A stretch of DNA of 64,000 nt. Source: Cudoniella acicularis (lineage: Eukaryota > Ascomycota > Leotiomycetes > Helotiales > Helotiaceae). Shown here piece after piece: positions 1 to 10,922 of the stretch. The position numbers were made by a program, and so were the translations under genes. How positions within the stretch are numbered: position 1 is the stretch's first letter; every line of letters starts with the position of its first letter. The DNA is taken from contig JAAMPI010000039.1 in the NCBI GenBank assembly GCA_013054445.1, forward strand, positions 1-64,000. Reading direction: 5' to 3'. The notes under the pieces were generated by a model, which was not told where the DNA came from, ran no database searches, and was given only the letters and a program-made list of their open reading frames with translations.

Positions 1-928
1 TGTTCTCAGCGGTTCGGCACTCTGAAGCTCCAACGACATCCAGAACAACTTGGGGGTACTGCCCAAGGCATAGCAGAAATGAGAGCTTAGATGGAGTGGG
101 AAACTTTGGTACTGAACCAAAACCTCCATTTTCCTTGTCAAAAGTAGTCATGAAATGTTGACTTGCTTCCTCAAGAAGTTCGATGTCAAGGGTATCACCA
201 CCTGCACCTAATCTGTCACCAAATGTGCCTTCAGAAGCGAAATTCTTCAGCTGTTGTAAAATCTGGGATGAATCCTGACGACATCGTTCCTCTTGCTCTT
301 TCCAGACCGTGGACAGCTTATTGAGGATCCCAAGGAAATCAACCTGGTCTTCAAATAATGTCGTACTACTTGCTGGCCCAGGCCAGTAAGTACCACCAAA
401 CACGGGTTCCAAATCCGGCGTCACAAAGACATTCAGCGGCCAGCCCCCAGAACCATTTGTTGCCTGAACAAAGTTCATGTAAATCCGATCTATATCGGGG
501 CGCTCCTCTCGGTCTATTTTGACAGGTATGAATGCCTCATTCAGAATCATTGCAACTTCCTCATTTTCGAATGACTCGCGTTCCATGACATGGCACCCTG
601 AGAAAATCAGTACCTGCTAATCAGATAATCTGATAATTTTGGGGAACTTACAATGACAAGCGCTATACCCAATACTCACAAATAACAACCGATTCTCCTT
701 TCTGGCCAGCGCAATAGCCTCATCCCCCCAAATCTGCCACGCGACCGGATTCGACGAGTGTGCGCGAACATACGGACTTCGACTCTCCCCAGCCTTATTC
801 ACCAACACGACCTTCTCTTTCTTCTTCTCTTGTTCCACGTTATTTGCAGGTAAACCCAAGCCGCTCTTTAAGACCTGGCCTAAGCCCTGGACTTCCCCTT
901 CCACCCCACGAAGATGTGCTGCCATCAT
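1..928 (-). CDS. DUF255 thioredoxin-fold protein, YyaL/SSP411 (spermatogenesis-associated 20) family; 3' part outside window
   Basis: N-terminal part of a DUF255 protein; the C-terminal (six-hairpin glycosidase-like) region lies beyond base 1. Two exons are seen: 928..652 and 597..1, joined by a 54-bp GT-AG intron (651..598). The splice rebuilds the family signature SACHWCHVMERESFENEE, with its CxxC pair, and then FVQATNGSGGWPLNVF and FGGTYWPGP, all typical of the thioredoxin-like domain. Upstream the conserved SPYVRAHSSNPVAW motif is present. The frame stays open left of 928 but holds no ATG there; the tandem ATGs at 928 and 925 are the first in-frame starts, so an upstream exon is possible. 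Family proteins are widely conserved; their biochemical role is unsettled. Family call is firm, 5' end is not. Confidence 0.88.
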
Positions 929-988
929 GGCCACGTTGGTATATTGTTGGTATTGTATGCGTTGATCCGGATCTGCGGGGCTCGACAA

Positions 989-2937
989 CCAAGGCGCTCC
1001 GAACCTGCCGCTGTCCTCACAACTGGATCTCGCTGCTGCACTTCCAGCTGCTTTCAGTGTATTTCTCGTCGATCGAAGATTTTGTTTTGATCGTTGACTC
1101 GGAGGTGGGGTAGGTATGTAGAGGGGTAGACCGATAGATCTTTTTCGCGTGTTTCGTCTGAGTGGTTGTGTAGTTCTGTATAATAGCCGGTTTTCGGATG
1201 ACCGAGTGACTTAGAACAAAAAGACACAGTGGGAGAGGAAAAGGCTAGAATTAGCGGTAGGAAGTGGGGAGTATGAAGCTTTATCGTCGTTATCGCCGCT
1301 TCCTGAAATTCTGATGGTCCGTGCGTGATGCTCGGAAGGCGCGGTGACCCCCCTTTTCAACACAGCCACAGCCGAGATCTCAAGTATGCCGTTGCGGATG
1401 AGATATTTCATGTGAGGGTTTGTAACAGTACAGGTTAGATAAAGTAAAAATGTTTTGCTGTCTAGGGAATATTCAGATTACCTTTGAAGCATTGGACATC
1501 GGATATTTAAGGTTATTGGATTATAATATGTTGCTAGGAACAAAAATATATATTCTGATGCTATCCTAGATGAAAGCTCTATTAACAAATTACTAGTAGA
1601 AACCCTATTGCATTCTAAGCTAATACAGATACTAAGATAAATGCTCTCGACTATTCTATATTTCCTAGATATTTAAAGGGTGTTTTGCTCAAATCCCCGG
1701 AGGGGGCCCCTAGAACCCCCCTTTTTGGGATATTTCTAAGTGCCTATTGTCTTCTAGGGGAGACCCCCTCAGGACCCCTCTTCCTAAATGTTCCTGATTA
1801 ATAATAATTTTGTAAACAATTTAAAGAGAGGGAGGAGAGAAGGGCTCACCAATATCTGTATAGGAATATCAGTGTCACGACCCCGGATCATGTGATCTGA
1901 TCACCTGACCAGTTCAGGTGTTTAGCGATTCAGAACCGAGGGACTGAACTCATGAACTACTAAACTCACTGTCACCACCACCTATATAGCCTTATAGCTT
2001 TCCTTTATAGAGCTGCGTACCCAACTTTAATAAGATAACTTGTACACTAATTTACTTGACACTTTAATTAACGAATAAAACTAAGAACCACGTGATATCG
2101 CATACCACGTGACAACAGAATGTTACAACGGGACATCTGAAGACTAGGAGCCAGCCAGAAGGTTAGTATTTGCACTAACCAGAGCAATTCTTGGCAAAAA
2201 CAATCATTTTAGCACAACCTCCATCTATCTAGGGGTTGTACGTAAACACTATCCGAAATTTCACTGCGCTCGGCAATAAGAAAAGAAAATCACTTAGATG
2301 AAATAGCGAAAGGGAGTAGCTCCTGGAAGTTATACCTGAAACCAAAATATATTTATAATATACATTTTCTGTATTTATTCATCTTTTCAAAAATCTTTTA
2401 CAAAACCTTCCCTTTCCACCAAAAGAAGAGACATCTTAACTAGTGATAGCAGGAAAAAAACTTTTCCACCACATTATCCCACTTATTCGCTATCTAACCT
2501 CTACTACACAAGGTAGCTCCAGTCTTCGGCATTTAGCTCTATATATCCAGTGCTCCGATTGTTATAATAGACATCGATTTCGGATATACCCGACTCGCGT
2601 CTCAAAATAATTAGATCATCAATACAGTATCAGAGGGCTGGGAAAAGTAAAAAGAATTCCGAATATCAAGCAGGCTCGTTTGTATTAAAACATAATAATG
2701 AGGCGTTAAACCCAGTGTTGCAAGTACCGCAGCGCCGAAAATTTCTGTCACCCGGCTATTCGGGACGGTGCGATCCGTAGATTCAAGGTTACACAGGGCA
2801 TAAGGGCTGAGCAAGCTGCAACTTTGCTTGGCAAACTTCTCAAGTAACCTTACTACGAAGCGGAAGCGCCCAGTTATTCGTGACGGCCTGAACAATTCCA
2901 GTGTTGAACAAACTACACCTTGCTATCCCCATCCAGT
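989..2937. other. Intergenic, with one copy of a diverged repeat
   Basis: No supportable gene. It holds repeat copy A (about 1404-1660), a G/C-run stretch around 1690-1785 able to form GC stems, and an AT-rich segment. Two CACGTG sites lie about 20 bp apart near 2090-2112. The short open frames here show no family motif. Confidence 0.6.
1404..1660. repeat. Diverged dispersed repeat, copy A
   Basis: Shares a colinear series of words with 10054-10340: an ATTTCAT.TGAGGGTTTGTAA start, then AGATTAC, GGATTATAATATG-like words, TCCTAGA.GAAAGCTC, TACTAGTA/TACGAGTA, and a shared GATACAGATA.T.A end. Most differences look like transitions, as expected after RIP. No coding capacity is visible. Both copies flank accessory, gene-poor DNA. 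Element class unknown. Confidence 0.6.
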
Positions 2938-4861
2938 ATGTCGTACTTTGTTTATCGCTCGCTGACTCCTCACAAAAAAAAGAATTCGTCTTGTCCACGT
3001 TCTACCAGAAAACCATCGTCCGCCAAGAGAACGAAACTTCACGCAATCTGAAGATGTGAATTCTTCACACCCAAGCACTGCGAACGGCAGCAACTTAATA
3101 TGCTGTACTCTCTCTCACGCCTCCCTCGACGATCCGCCCTCGTTCACCGCGCTCTCATACAGCTGGGGCGACCAGACTCGAAGGTGCGAGATTCTCCTCA
3201 ATGATGCTACGACTTCCATTACCGAAAATCTCGAAGCTGCCCTCCGTAATTTACGACTGCAAGACAAGCTTCTTACTCTGTGGGTCGATGCTTTGTGCAT
3301 TGATCAAAACGATGATGTGGAGAAGAGCGAACAACTTGAGCAAATGCGACAGATATATTCTCAGGCGCTCCAAGTCACTGCTTGGTTAGGCCCGGCAACA
3401 GACAACAGCGACGTCGCGATGCGGTGGATTCAACAATATGGTGGGTTGGCATCTGAGCTAGGCATAGGGTCGCGACCAGAGTTGCAACTTCGCTATCTCC
3501 TGGAGATGGTGGACTCACACGGCAAAGGACATGTCGAGGGGAAAATCCAGACATTCGTCGAAGATCTCAAAATACAGCTGTCTCAGGACAGTGCCGAGAA
3601 GTCCATGTGCATCACCGCTCTGGAACTGCTATTTAAACGCCCTTACTGGAGCCGCGTCTGGGTGGTACAAGAGCTAGTCAATGCTTCAAACACGCTCTTT
3701 GTGTGTGGCACAGAGAAGATAACAGAGGACGCCCTTCATCATTCCTTAAGGTTGTTGAGGAATTTTAGGAGGTATCAAATCTTAAAAGTTGGTCAGGACA
3801 CTTCAGCGTCGCAGTCCCAAACATCTTCTATCATTTCAATTGAAACTCAGCATCCAATCAAACTGCTAAAATTTCGAAGGGCAACCGGCCCATTCCCCCT
3901 GATTTATTTGATGCGCAGCCTGCGCACATTTGGGGCAACAGACCCTAGGGACAAGGTATTTGCGCTGCTAGGTATCGCGGGCGATGCGAAAGCGCTTGGT
4001 CTGTGTCCTGATTACAGGAAGTCATGCAAGAAGGTGTACACTGAACTAGCCCTTGCTCTTATTCGAAATGGATACCATGATCCACTGTCTCTCAGCGACT
4101 CATCAGGAGGAATCGATGGCCTTCCCTCCTGGGCTCCTGACTGGTCAACCAAGAGTTGCCGTAATCCTCTACAACAACGTTCTCTTGATAGATCAACCCG
4201 TCCCCTCACCGCGATCTTGGAACCCAACTTTTCCGCATCTGGTAACAAAGGGACGCTAGAGCTTTCAAGTGGAAGCACAGGAATCCACTGTATGCCGCTA
4301 TTACTACATGGCAGAGTCTTAGGCACCGTGGGGCAACTCGGGATGGCTTGGGTAAAGGGAGACGTCGGTGGATGGTTGCAAGATCTACACAGACTATCCT
4401 ACCAAACTAGAGACACATTTGAATTGTCCGAGGAACAACAAAAAATTGTCTGGCGCACTGCAGTGGCTGACCAAGAAATTCATCAGGGAAAAACGAAGCC
4501 AAGACTTTCAAATGAAAAGGTTAGCAGTGTGCATGAGGCACTGAAGGATGAGGATTTGAGCCTCACACAAGTGCAAACGTTGATCGATGCCGGCCTCGGT
4601 GACTATTATGAGCAGCTTCAAGCAGTTGCTCAAGGCCGCCGGCCTTTACTTACATCCGGCGGCTATTTTGGTATTGGCCCTCAGGAAACACAGCTAGGCG
4701 ATGTTCTCGTCATTTTTCTTGGAGCTCATGTGCCGCACATATTGCGTCGGCATAGCGAGGACAGCACATTATGGCTTATTGGTGAAGCATATGTTCATGG
4801 AGTCATGGATGGCGAAGCAATGAAGGATTTTCCAGCCACCGAGATAATTCCACTTTGCTAA
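2938..4861 (+). CDS. Heterokaryon-incompatibility (HET) domain protein, one frame break near the 5' end
   Basis: HET-domain protein of about 640 residues once one base is discounted. Motifs in order: SFTALSYSWGD, LWVDALCIDQND, VTAWLGP, and LLFKRPYWSRVWVVQELV close the HET domain; the C-terminus carries GYFGIGP...GDVLVIFLGAHVP and GEAYVHGVMDGEA, standard for long HET proteins. The main open frame (from about 2966) contains no ATG before GTG 3056. The first ATG, at 2938, begins MSYFVYRSLTPHK, a normal HET N-terminus, but in another frame; the two meet in an A8 run at 2974-2981. With seven A's the frame is continuous (YRSLTPHKKRIRLVHVLPEN). HET proteins trigger cell death on nonself contact. Either a sequencing slip or a real null allele. 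Confidence 0.85.
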
Positions 4862-4970
4862 CCGCATATTTCCTGAGTCCTGACGAACTTCCGTAGTTAC
4901 TATGTCTAACTTCAAGTGTCAACCCATCGTTTCCGCCTTTCGTCCTCCAAAGGGCACAACTTCTCCATTT

Positions 4971-6659
4971 CTAAGCGTGATCCTCTGTACTCTCCACCAA
5001 ATATGAACTCTGATGTACAGATTCTAAGATAGACAGGGCAGGGCCAATCAATCGGCCGTGGCCAGTCACAAAAGCTTGTAGCCCGTATTCTGGGTTGGCG
5101 AGGGTCACAGCTAATTGCAGTGCTTCCTCTACAGTCGATTTGAGTGAGATATGGGCTTTTGAGTCAAACATCTTCCAAATTTTAGCAAACTCCCTAAGGT
5201 CATCCATTGATAACTTCTCCTGACTCGTGTTAGAGAAGTCTAATACCATCAGCTGAAGTCGCGAAGGGTTGCAGTAAACTTACCAATGCTAGTCGTTCCG
5301 TTGCGTCGTTCTTCGAATGTGGTGAAAATGACATGTTGAACTTGAATATTGCCACCCTTTAGAGTTTCGACGACGCTCCTTATTAGGGCTGTGGCTGAAA
5401 ATCAGAACCCGTGTTGGATGGGGCGAAGGTTTGGTGTTACTAGCAAACGTTAAACTCATTCTGTAACTCAAGGGCACATGTAACTACTTTTGCTGGAGAG
5501 TCGCAGCGGACTGCGCGAACCACTGCGTCGCTACCTTTAGGCTCAGCTCATTGTGAGCAGTGTCTAAATACCATTGGCATTTTCCGTCCTGGATATAGTG
5601 GAATCGTCCAGGCCAGGAAAAGCGGTCCAATCCTCGACGGATATCTATTTCGGTTAGCCTGCAGTCAGGCTCGGGTTGTTTCTTCTTCAAGAAGGTTTCT
5701 GCAAGGGAGATAGCCAGGGTTGCGTTCATCTTCTGAACCTCGAACCTCAATACAGGCGCATCAGGTGGTAGCCTGTCGTCAACATCGACAAAGTTGAGTA
5801 GAACACCCTTCTCAGCTGCGCGATGCCTCAAAACGGCACCTACTTCAGGAGACTGCGCCATAGAAAATGCAGGGGCGCCGGCCTTAAATATCCCGGCTTT
5901 ATGCCAAGCAATATTCTCGATTGATGGGCCTAGTGCTCTGATATGATCCATCCCGATTGTTGTAATTCCAGTAGCAGTAGGTTTAATAATGTTGGTGCAA
6001 TCATATTCGCTGCCACTATGAGTCTCGTATACCGCTACGTCGACTTTTTCCCTGGCAAACACGTGAAGAGATAGTAGCATTAGAAACTGGCGATATCGAG
6101 GCATATTCTCAAGTCCATCCGTAGTTTGTGACGCGTGGTACCATAATTGGTCCCAGACTTCGAAGGTACATGTAGCGAAGAGCTGTTCGGATATCGGTTT
6201 TGCGTTGATCTGAATCCTCTCTCTTGTATTAATGAGAGGTGGTGAGATGTAGAGACCTATCTTTTTTGGGAAACCGGACGTGTCACCGTGCTGTTGAAGA
6301 AAGCTGTTGACAAACGCGCATGTGCTACCTTTACCTTTGGTCCCAGCGACATGTACCATTTCCAAATCAATGTCCTATATTGAGGTCAGTCTCGAAAATT
6401 TATAGCTGATGACATATGTTAAGCACCGAATATCCAAGTTGTTTTACCCAGTCCCCCATTCGATCTAAACCTGGCCTTCCTTTGACAGTAGGCATGCCGC
6501 CTAAGTGAACTTGTTCCCCAGCTCTTTGAGGGTGCTCATCTCTCCAGCGCTTGCTGTACGCCCGACGTCTTGTCTCAAGTAGAGCTATAGCATTCTGGTT
6601 CAAATTAGTGAGTGACAAATGACTCGCTTTACTTAACTCACTTGATAAGTCCTCTCCAT
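4971..6659 (-). CDS. Folylpolyglutamate synthase-like Mur ligase (divergent), five exons, one frame break
   Basis: FPGS adds glutamates to folate. Exons: 6659..6642 (MERTYQ), 6594..6427, 6374..5488, 5460..5284, 5239..4971, all with GT-AG introns. The ATP-binding loop VAGTKGKGST is intact, followed by THSGSEYDCTNIIKP, GITTIGMDH, WHKAGIFKAG, FSWPGRFHYI, WYLDTAHNELS and, near the end, FVTGHGRLIGPALSILE. The exon total is 1519 nt, one over a multiple of three. The excess maps to about 5383-5396: the frame of TRVLIFSH must shift to reach ALIRSVVETLKGGNIQ. A 46-bp alternative intron could bridge it but would remove the RVLIFSH strand. Departures such as HSGS for the usual GGEYD-preceding glycines suggest a paralogue of MET7 rather than the main enzyme. 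Confidence 0.82.
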
Positions 6660-8300
6660 ATTGTAAACGCCTTGTGGTTTTAAAAGCTTATTCATTGTGG
6701 TTTATTGCTAGCCACTCAATTGTGGCATCAGTCACCGAGGAAGGTGACACTTGCGAACTCGAAAAGCAGCTCGTTTGTCCCCGGGCTGCACGTGCTGATA
6801 AGAGAGCTTAGATTTGGTGGTTCGATTTTAATAGTATTGCGACAGCTTCAATTAGTGTTTAATATCAATGCAACCTCGTCATCCTAATTCCTGACTATAT
6901 AATGCTTACCATGTGAAGTTATTCGAACATAGCTACTGTTGTCGTTGCGTAATTAATTATAGAAGTCTTTATTGCGAACCCGTATCGATAGCTTTGATTT
7001 TCTGGCCCGTACGGGGAATGTCGTTCTCTTTATCAGGGAAAAAACAGGCCGATATTAGCACGCCAAACAAGCGAAAAACCCCAAAGAGGCCTTTGCTTCA
7101 ACCTAACATTTCTAATCACAAATGGACTTCAAAACCAACAAATCTGCGCATACGTATTTAAAAGAAGTCACTCCGCTCAGATCCTAAGTTTTGAAGAAAA
7201 ATAATTTGTTGTTGGTTTATAATACTTGAAATGTCCTGGTATATCGCTGGTGTTTTAATATCGGCCTCTTATTTCCCCGACGAAGAGGTTGTCGTTGAAA
7301 GTAAGTGTAAATAAGCAAACTAATCCTGAAAATTTTAAACCTTGAATACTACCTTGATAAGAGGACAATAGTTGTATAACTATTATAGATATTCTATCTC
7401 TTTTTACCTAGTTATTAAAAAAGACATCTCTCTTATTTAGATATTATAGTGAATTTCTTTACTTTATAAACTAATTTATTATATTTATCTATATATTCTT
7501 TCTATACTAATATGTCAGTCGCTGCTAAAAAAAATAAAAAAGACAAAAAAGATAAAGGCGTAATTTCTTTTACGTAAAAAAAACTTTAATCCTAAATAAA
7601 AAATCTCTATAAAAAGGAAATACAACTGCTATAAATAAAAGGGTGGAATCTTAACCATTTGCTGTATTTTCGTTGGTTCTTTACTCTTTTAGTGGGGAGA
7701 AAGGGGCTGCGTATAACAAGACAGCCACAGCTAAGATCTTGTTATAGGGAGATTGTATGCACAAACTTCGAAGTTTATAAGCTGAAAATTCAGTATTTGT
7801 TACAAACATTTTCTCTTAGGCTACTATTAAAACAATACCCGATTTGCCTTTTTAGTTTTGAAATGCTCTTGGCTATTTCGAATTTCCTTTAATCAAATTT
7901 TTGGCTTCTAGTAGCTTCAGTTGTACATGGAGTCCCAAGGTGACTTCATGTCTTGCTAGGTTTACACTCCCAACGGGGAGGTTAATTCTTTCCTGAAACG
8001 GAGAGCGACAGACTCTGATAGGTTTAGGGGACATAGCAATGGCTAGAGCGATCTGGTGGACTGACTGACTAAGAGAGTATCAACATGTAACCGACAGAGT
8101 AGTCTGAACAAGCAGTAGAGTAAGCAAAAAACCGAGCGAAAATTAGTACCGGACGAGGGGTGAACTAATACACGCGGGGGTTGAGTGATTACTGCATATT
8201 CGCTCGTTTAGTGACACTAGCTAGATACAAGCAAAACCATGTGTTTTCAGTTTTCATCTCTAGTTACACAGCACAAATTCAACTTTCATTCAGCACCTGC
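6660..8300. other. Gene-poor, AT-rich tract
   Basis: No gene supported. Bases 7370-7640 are strongly AT-rich and look RIP-mutated. At 7638-7662 a 20/22 match to the D-loop/anticodon-stem half of the tRNA-Gly gene at 10839-10922 sits isolated, as a tRNA fragment. The open frames at 6705-7161 and 7659-7892 have no recognisable domain and biased composition. Confidence 0.5.
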
Positions 8301-9859
8301 CTACAAGTCGTTCTCTGCGCTTTCCTCACTATCAGGTATCTCTCTCTCGCGGTCCACAAAAGGATCATCTTCAAATATCGATACTTCTTCTTTGACAGGT
8401 TGCTCTTGCTTCGAATCAGATTCAGTCAGAGCAGCATTCGATACTTGTCCACACCTCAAAAGCTCAGCAGACTGTTTTTCCATGCGAGCATGGAATTCAG
8501 CATTCATCCCAGAGAGATCTGCAGCGCTACGTGAAGCAGGCTCCGTAATAGCGGTTCTTCGTTCTCCTGCAATTGGAGCTGTCTGAAAGGTCTTGATGAG
8601 TCGACCAGATTGCTGTATTATGACTGCTGTTGTAGGGGGCTGTGGTACTGTGACAGACTCAGCACGTGGGGTTGTGGTTCTCAATCGTGCCTGTGCTTTA
8701 AGTTGTATGGGAGAATCAGGATCATTCCAGGGAGCGGTGAGATCTTTACTTACTCTGAGTGCCTCTGCGTTGAGTGGTGACGTTTGAATAACCGGTGGCG
8801 ACGATGGAATATTGCCCTCTTTGAGAACCTTAGCCCGTGTGGAGAACTCTGGGGCCTTCTTTGGCGTTGGTCTGAAAGCAAGTGGTGAAGAGTGGAAGGG
8901 GAAGGCGGCCGTATTTTGAAGTTTCCTGGGTGTTCGTGGTAGTGTGGGCAACTCAGACTCTTTACTTAGTGCTTGCTTAGCATCCATAACCATCCGAGTT
9001 ACAGCTTTTAGTTGTTCCATGTCAAACTCCGATAACAATTCACTTATCCGCGTGAGTGAGTTGACTTTAGACTGATCTGAACGCGTTTGCTCTAACTCCT
9101 CGTTGTGCTTCGCTAGTCGCTCGTTTTCTGCCTGAAATTTTCGCAGTCGTTCTTGTAATTTGGGTTGTGCTGTTATCTCAGAGCATCTGTCGTTCTGCGA
9201 GGTGCTGTCGTCGGTCACTAGATGGCTCTGCCCAGATCAGTCTCGCTGGTGGTTAGAATCCGAGTCGTTCGGCGACTGTGAGACATTTTCGGCCGACAGA
9301 TGTTTTGATGTTGAACGAGTATCCTGTAGCTGACTGCACTTTCCTGGATGACTGTGCTGCTCTGGGTGATTATCACCTGGATCGCTCTGATGGGTGGCAT
9401 TCTCGTTTGAGCCTTCAGTTTTCCCAAAAACACTGTCTTAGTGTGGGACATCCTCACGAGTCTTGCCCTTTTGATCGTTTCGTCTGAAGAAGAGAACATA
9501 TTCGCATTTGTTCTGGGGATCTCAATTAGCTAAGACCTCCAAACGAGTAAACGAGAAACTTACTGTGTCCGAATCCGGCTCAACCAACTCAGGCTTTCGG
9601 GCTAAGTCATCAAACTTGGCCCAAGCGTCGCCAGTTTTTTTTCCCACCCAGAGCAATACGGTAATGAGTAACATAATGTCACATTTTGGGTTTCTGCCTG
9701 CGGACACCCAAGGCAAAGATGCCAGCCTTCATGATTCTGCAGCGAGCACGGGATTCGAATTGTTGGATCGGGAGGTTGTCCTTGCGCGATACGAGCATTC
9801 TCTGCTTCGCCCTCGATGCAACCCTCTTTCCACGCCTCCTCCTTCCTCAAATCTCTCAA
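8301..9859 (-). pseudogene. Decayed gene for an unknown coiled-coil protein
   Basis: The long open part (8301 to 9236) encodes a heptad-like segment (ERLRKFQAENERLAKHNEEL) and a Pro/Ser-rich, acidic tail. It has no ATG start. In the same frame, coding-like sequence continues upstream (QSPNDSDSNHQRD and GKTREDVPH) but is cut by TGA at 9239..9237 and TAA at 9440..9438; each is one C-to-T change from CGA (Arg) or CAA (Gln). A GTAAGT donor after ...ELVEPDSDT joins in phase to an acceptor before NKCEYVLFF. Further up, the frame appears to slip at an A8 run (about 9645). Family not recognised. Nonsense changes of this type fit RIP. Confidence 0.45.
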
Positions 9860-10838
9860 TGATCTTAATCAAAACTGTTGCAACCTGAAGCTTTGAGGAG
9901 TTGGCTTGAATAGCTGGCAGTTTTGGGAAATCCCGGTAAACAGTTCTAGATCCTTTTTGTTAGCAAATTCAAACCCCATTCATACCACCTCACGCAAGTG
10001 TTAAGAATATCTCAGATCTTTCGAGTTTCAGGAATTACTCACCGAGACGTGACTATTTCATATGAGGGTTTGTAATAGTATAGATTAGACAAAGTCGTAT
10101 TTGCGAAAAGACTTTTTGGTTGCTGCAGAATTTCTAGATTACTTTTAATGCAGAATCTGATATATATTTTTCGTGTTTTAGGCATAGGCTATTGAACTAC
10201 ACCGTAAGATTACAAGATGCTACCATGGACAGAAAGGTATGTTATTATATCGTCCTAGAGGAAAGCTCCATGGATAAATTACGAGTAAAATCTAAGGATA
10301 TTTTACAATGATACAGATATTTAAATAAATACTCTAGTCTTAGTGAAGCTTGTAAGGAAAGATCACCTCGGGTGAAATATAAAAAGAATGATTTCTAAAA
10401 CTAATACTTCAAACCAACATGTATTCACGATAAAGCATCTTTTCTATGCCCACTCCTCTGTTTCCGAAAAGCTTAGTATAAAACATTCATCGGAAAATAA
10501 TTATTGAAATATATTACAACTCCATCAAGAATAATTAATAAACAAATATCACTGAAATTATCAACTTATATCTTCTCTCATTAACCCTTATACCAACCCA
10601 TATATTTTCCATCCTAAGCTTTAATCTTTTTGCACTCGAAAGAAGCCATATCCCACAAAATCATAGTGCCAAAACCCGTCCACCCTACTAACCCACTTAT
10701 TCACTCGCTTATGAATCTGAATCTGTCCGCACACACAACCCCCTCCCTTTCAAAAAGTAATCCTGTAAAAACTCCCCTCCACACCCCAAACAAAAGACCA
10801 CCAAATAAAAATTTTCAAAAAAAAGAAGATTTCGATTT
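9860..10838. other. Intergenic with repeat copy B, AT-rich
   Basis: Contains repeat copy B and then AT-rich DNA. The open frame at 10630-10875 is low-complexity and shows nothing recognisable. Confidence 0.5.
10054..10340. repeat. Diverged dispersed repeat, copy B
   Basis: Same orientation and same word order as the copy at 1404-1660, about 8.6 kb away. Shared blocks are broken by many transitions and small indels, so the pair is old or RIP-altered. Confidence 0.6.
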
Positions 10839-10922
10839 TGCAACCGCCGTGAATCGAACACGAACCTCCACCTAACAACTAAGTATGGAAGGGTGGAATC
10901 CTAACCATTGGACCACGGAAGC
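10839..10922 (-). tRNA. tRNA-Gly (anticodon UCC) with a 12-nt intron; acceptor stem has two U.U mismatches
   Basis: Read on the minus strand, the cloverleaf has D-stem GTCC/GGAT around AATGGTTA, anticodon stem CCACC/GGTGG, T-arm CGTG-TTCGATT-CACG, and discriminator A. The anticodon loop is 19 nt long; a 12-nt intron after position 37 leaves a 7-nt loop with U33 and anticodon TCC. A T8 run about 15 nt downstream can end Pol III transcription. The acceptor stem, GCTTCCG against CGGTTGC, pairs except for T-T at 3-70 and 4-69. That may mark a pseudogene or a mutated copy. It is the only tRNA found in the window. Confidence 0.72.
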
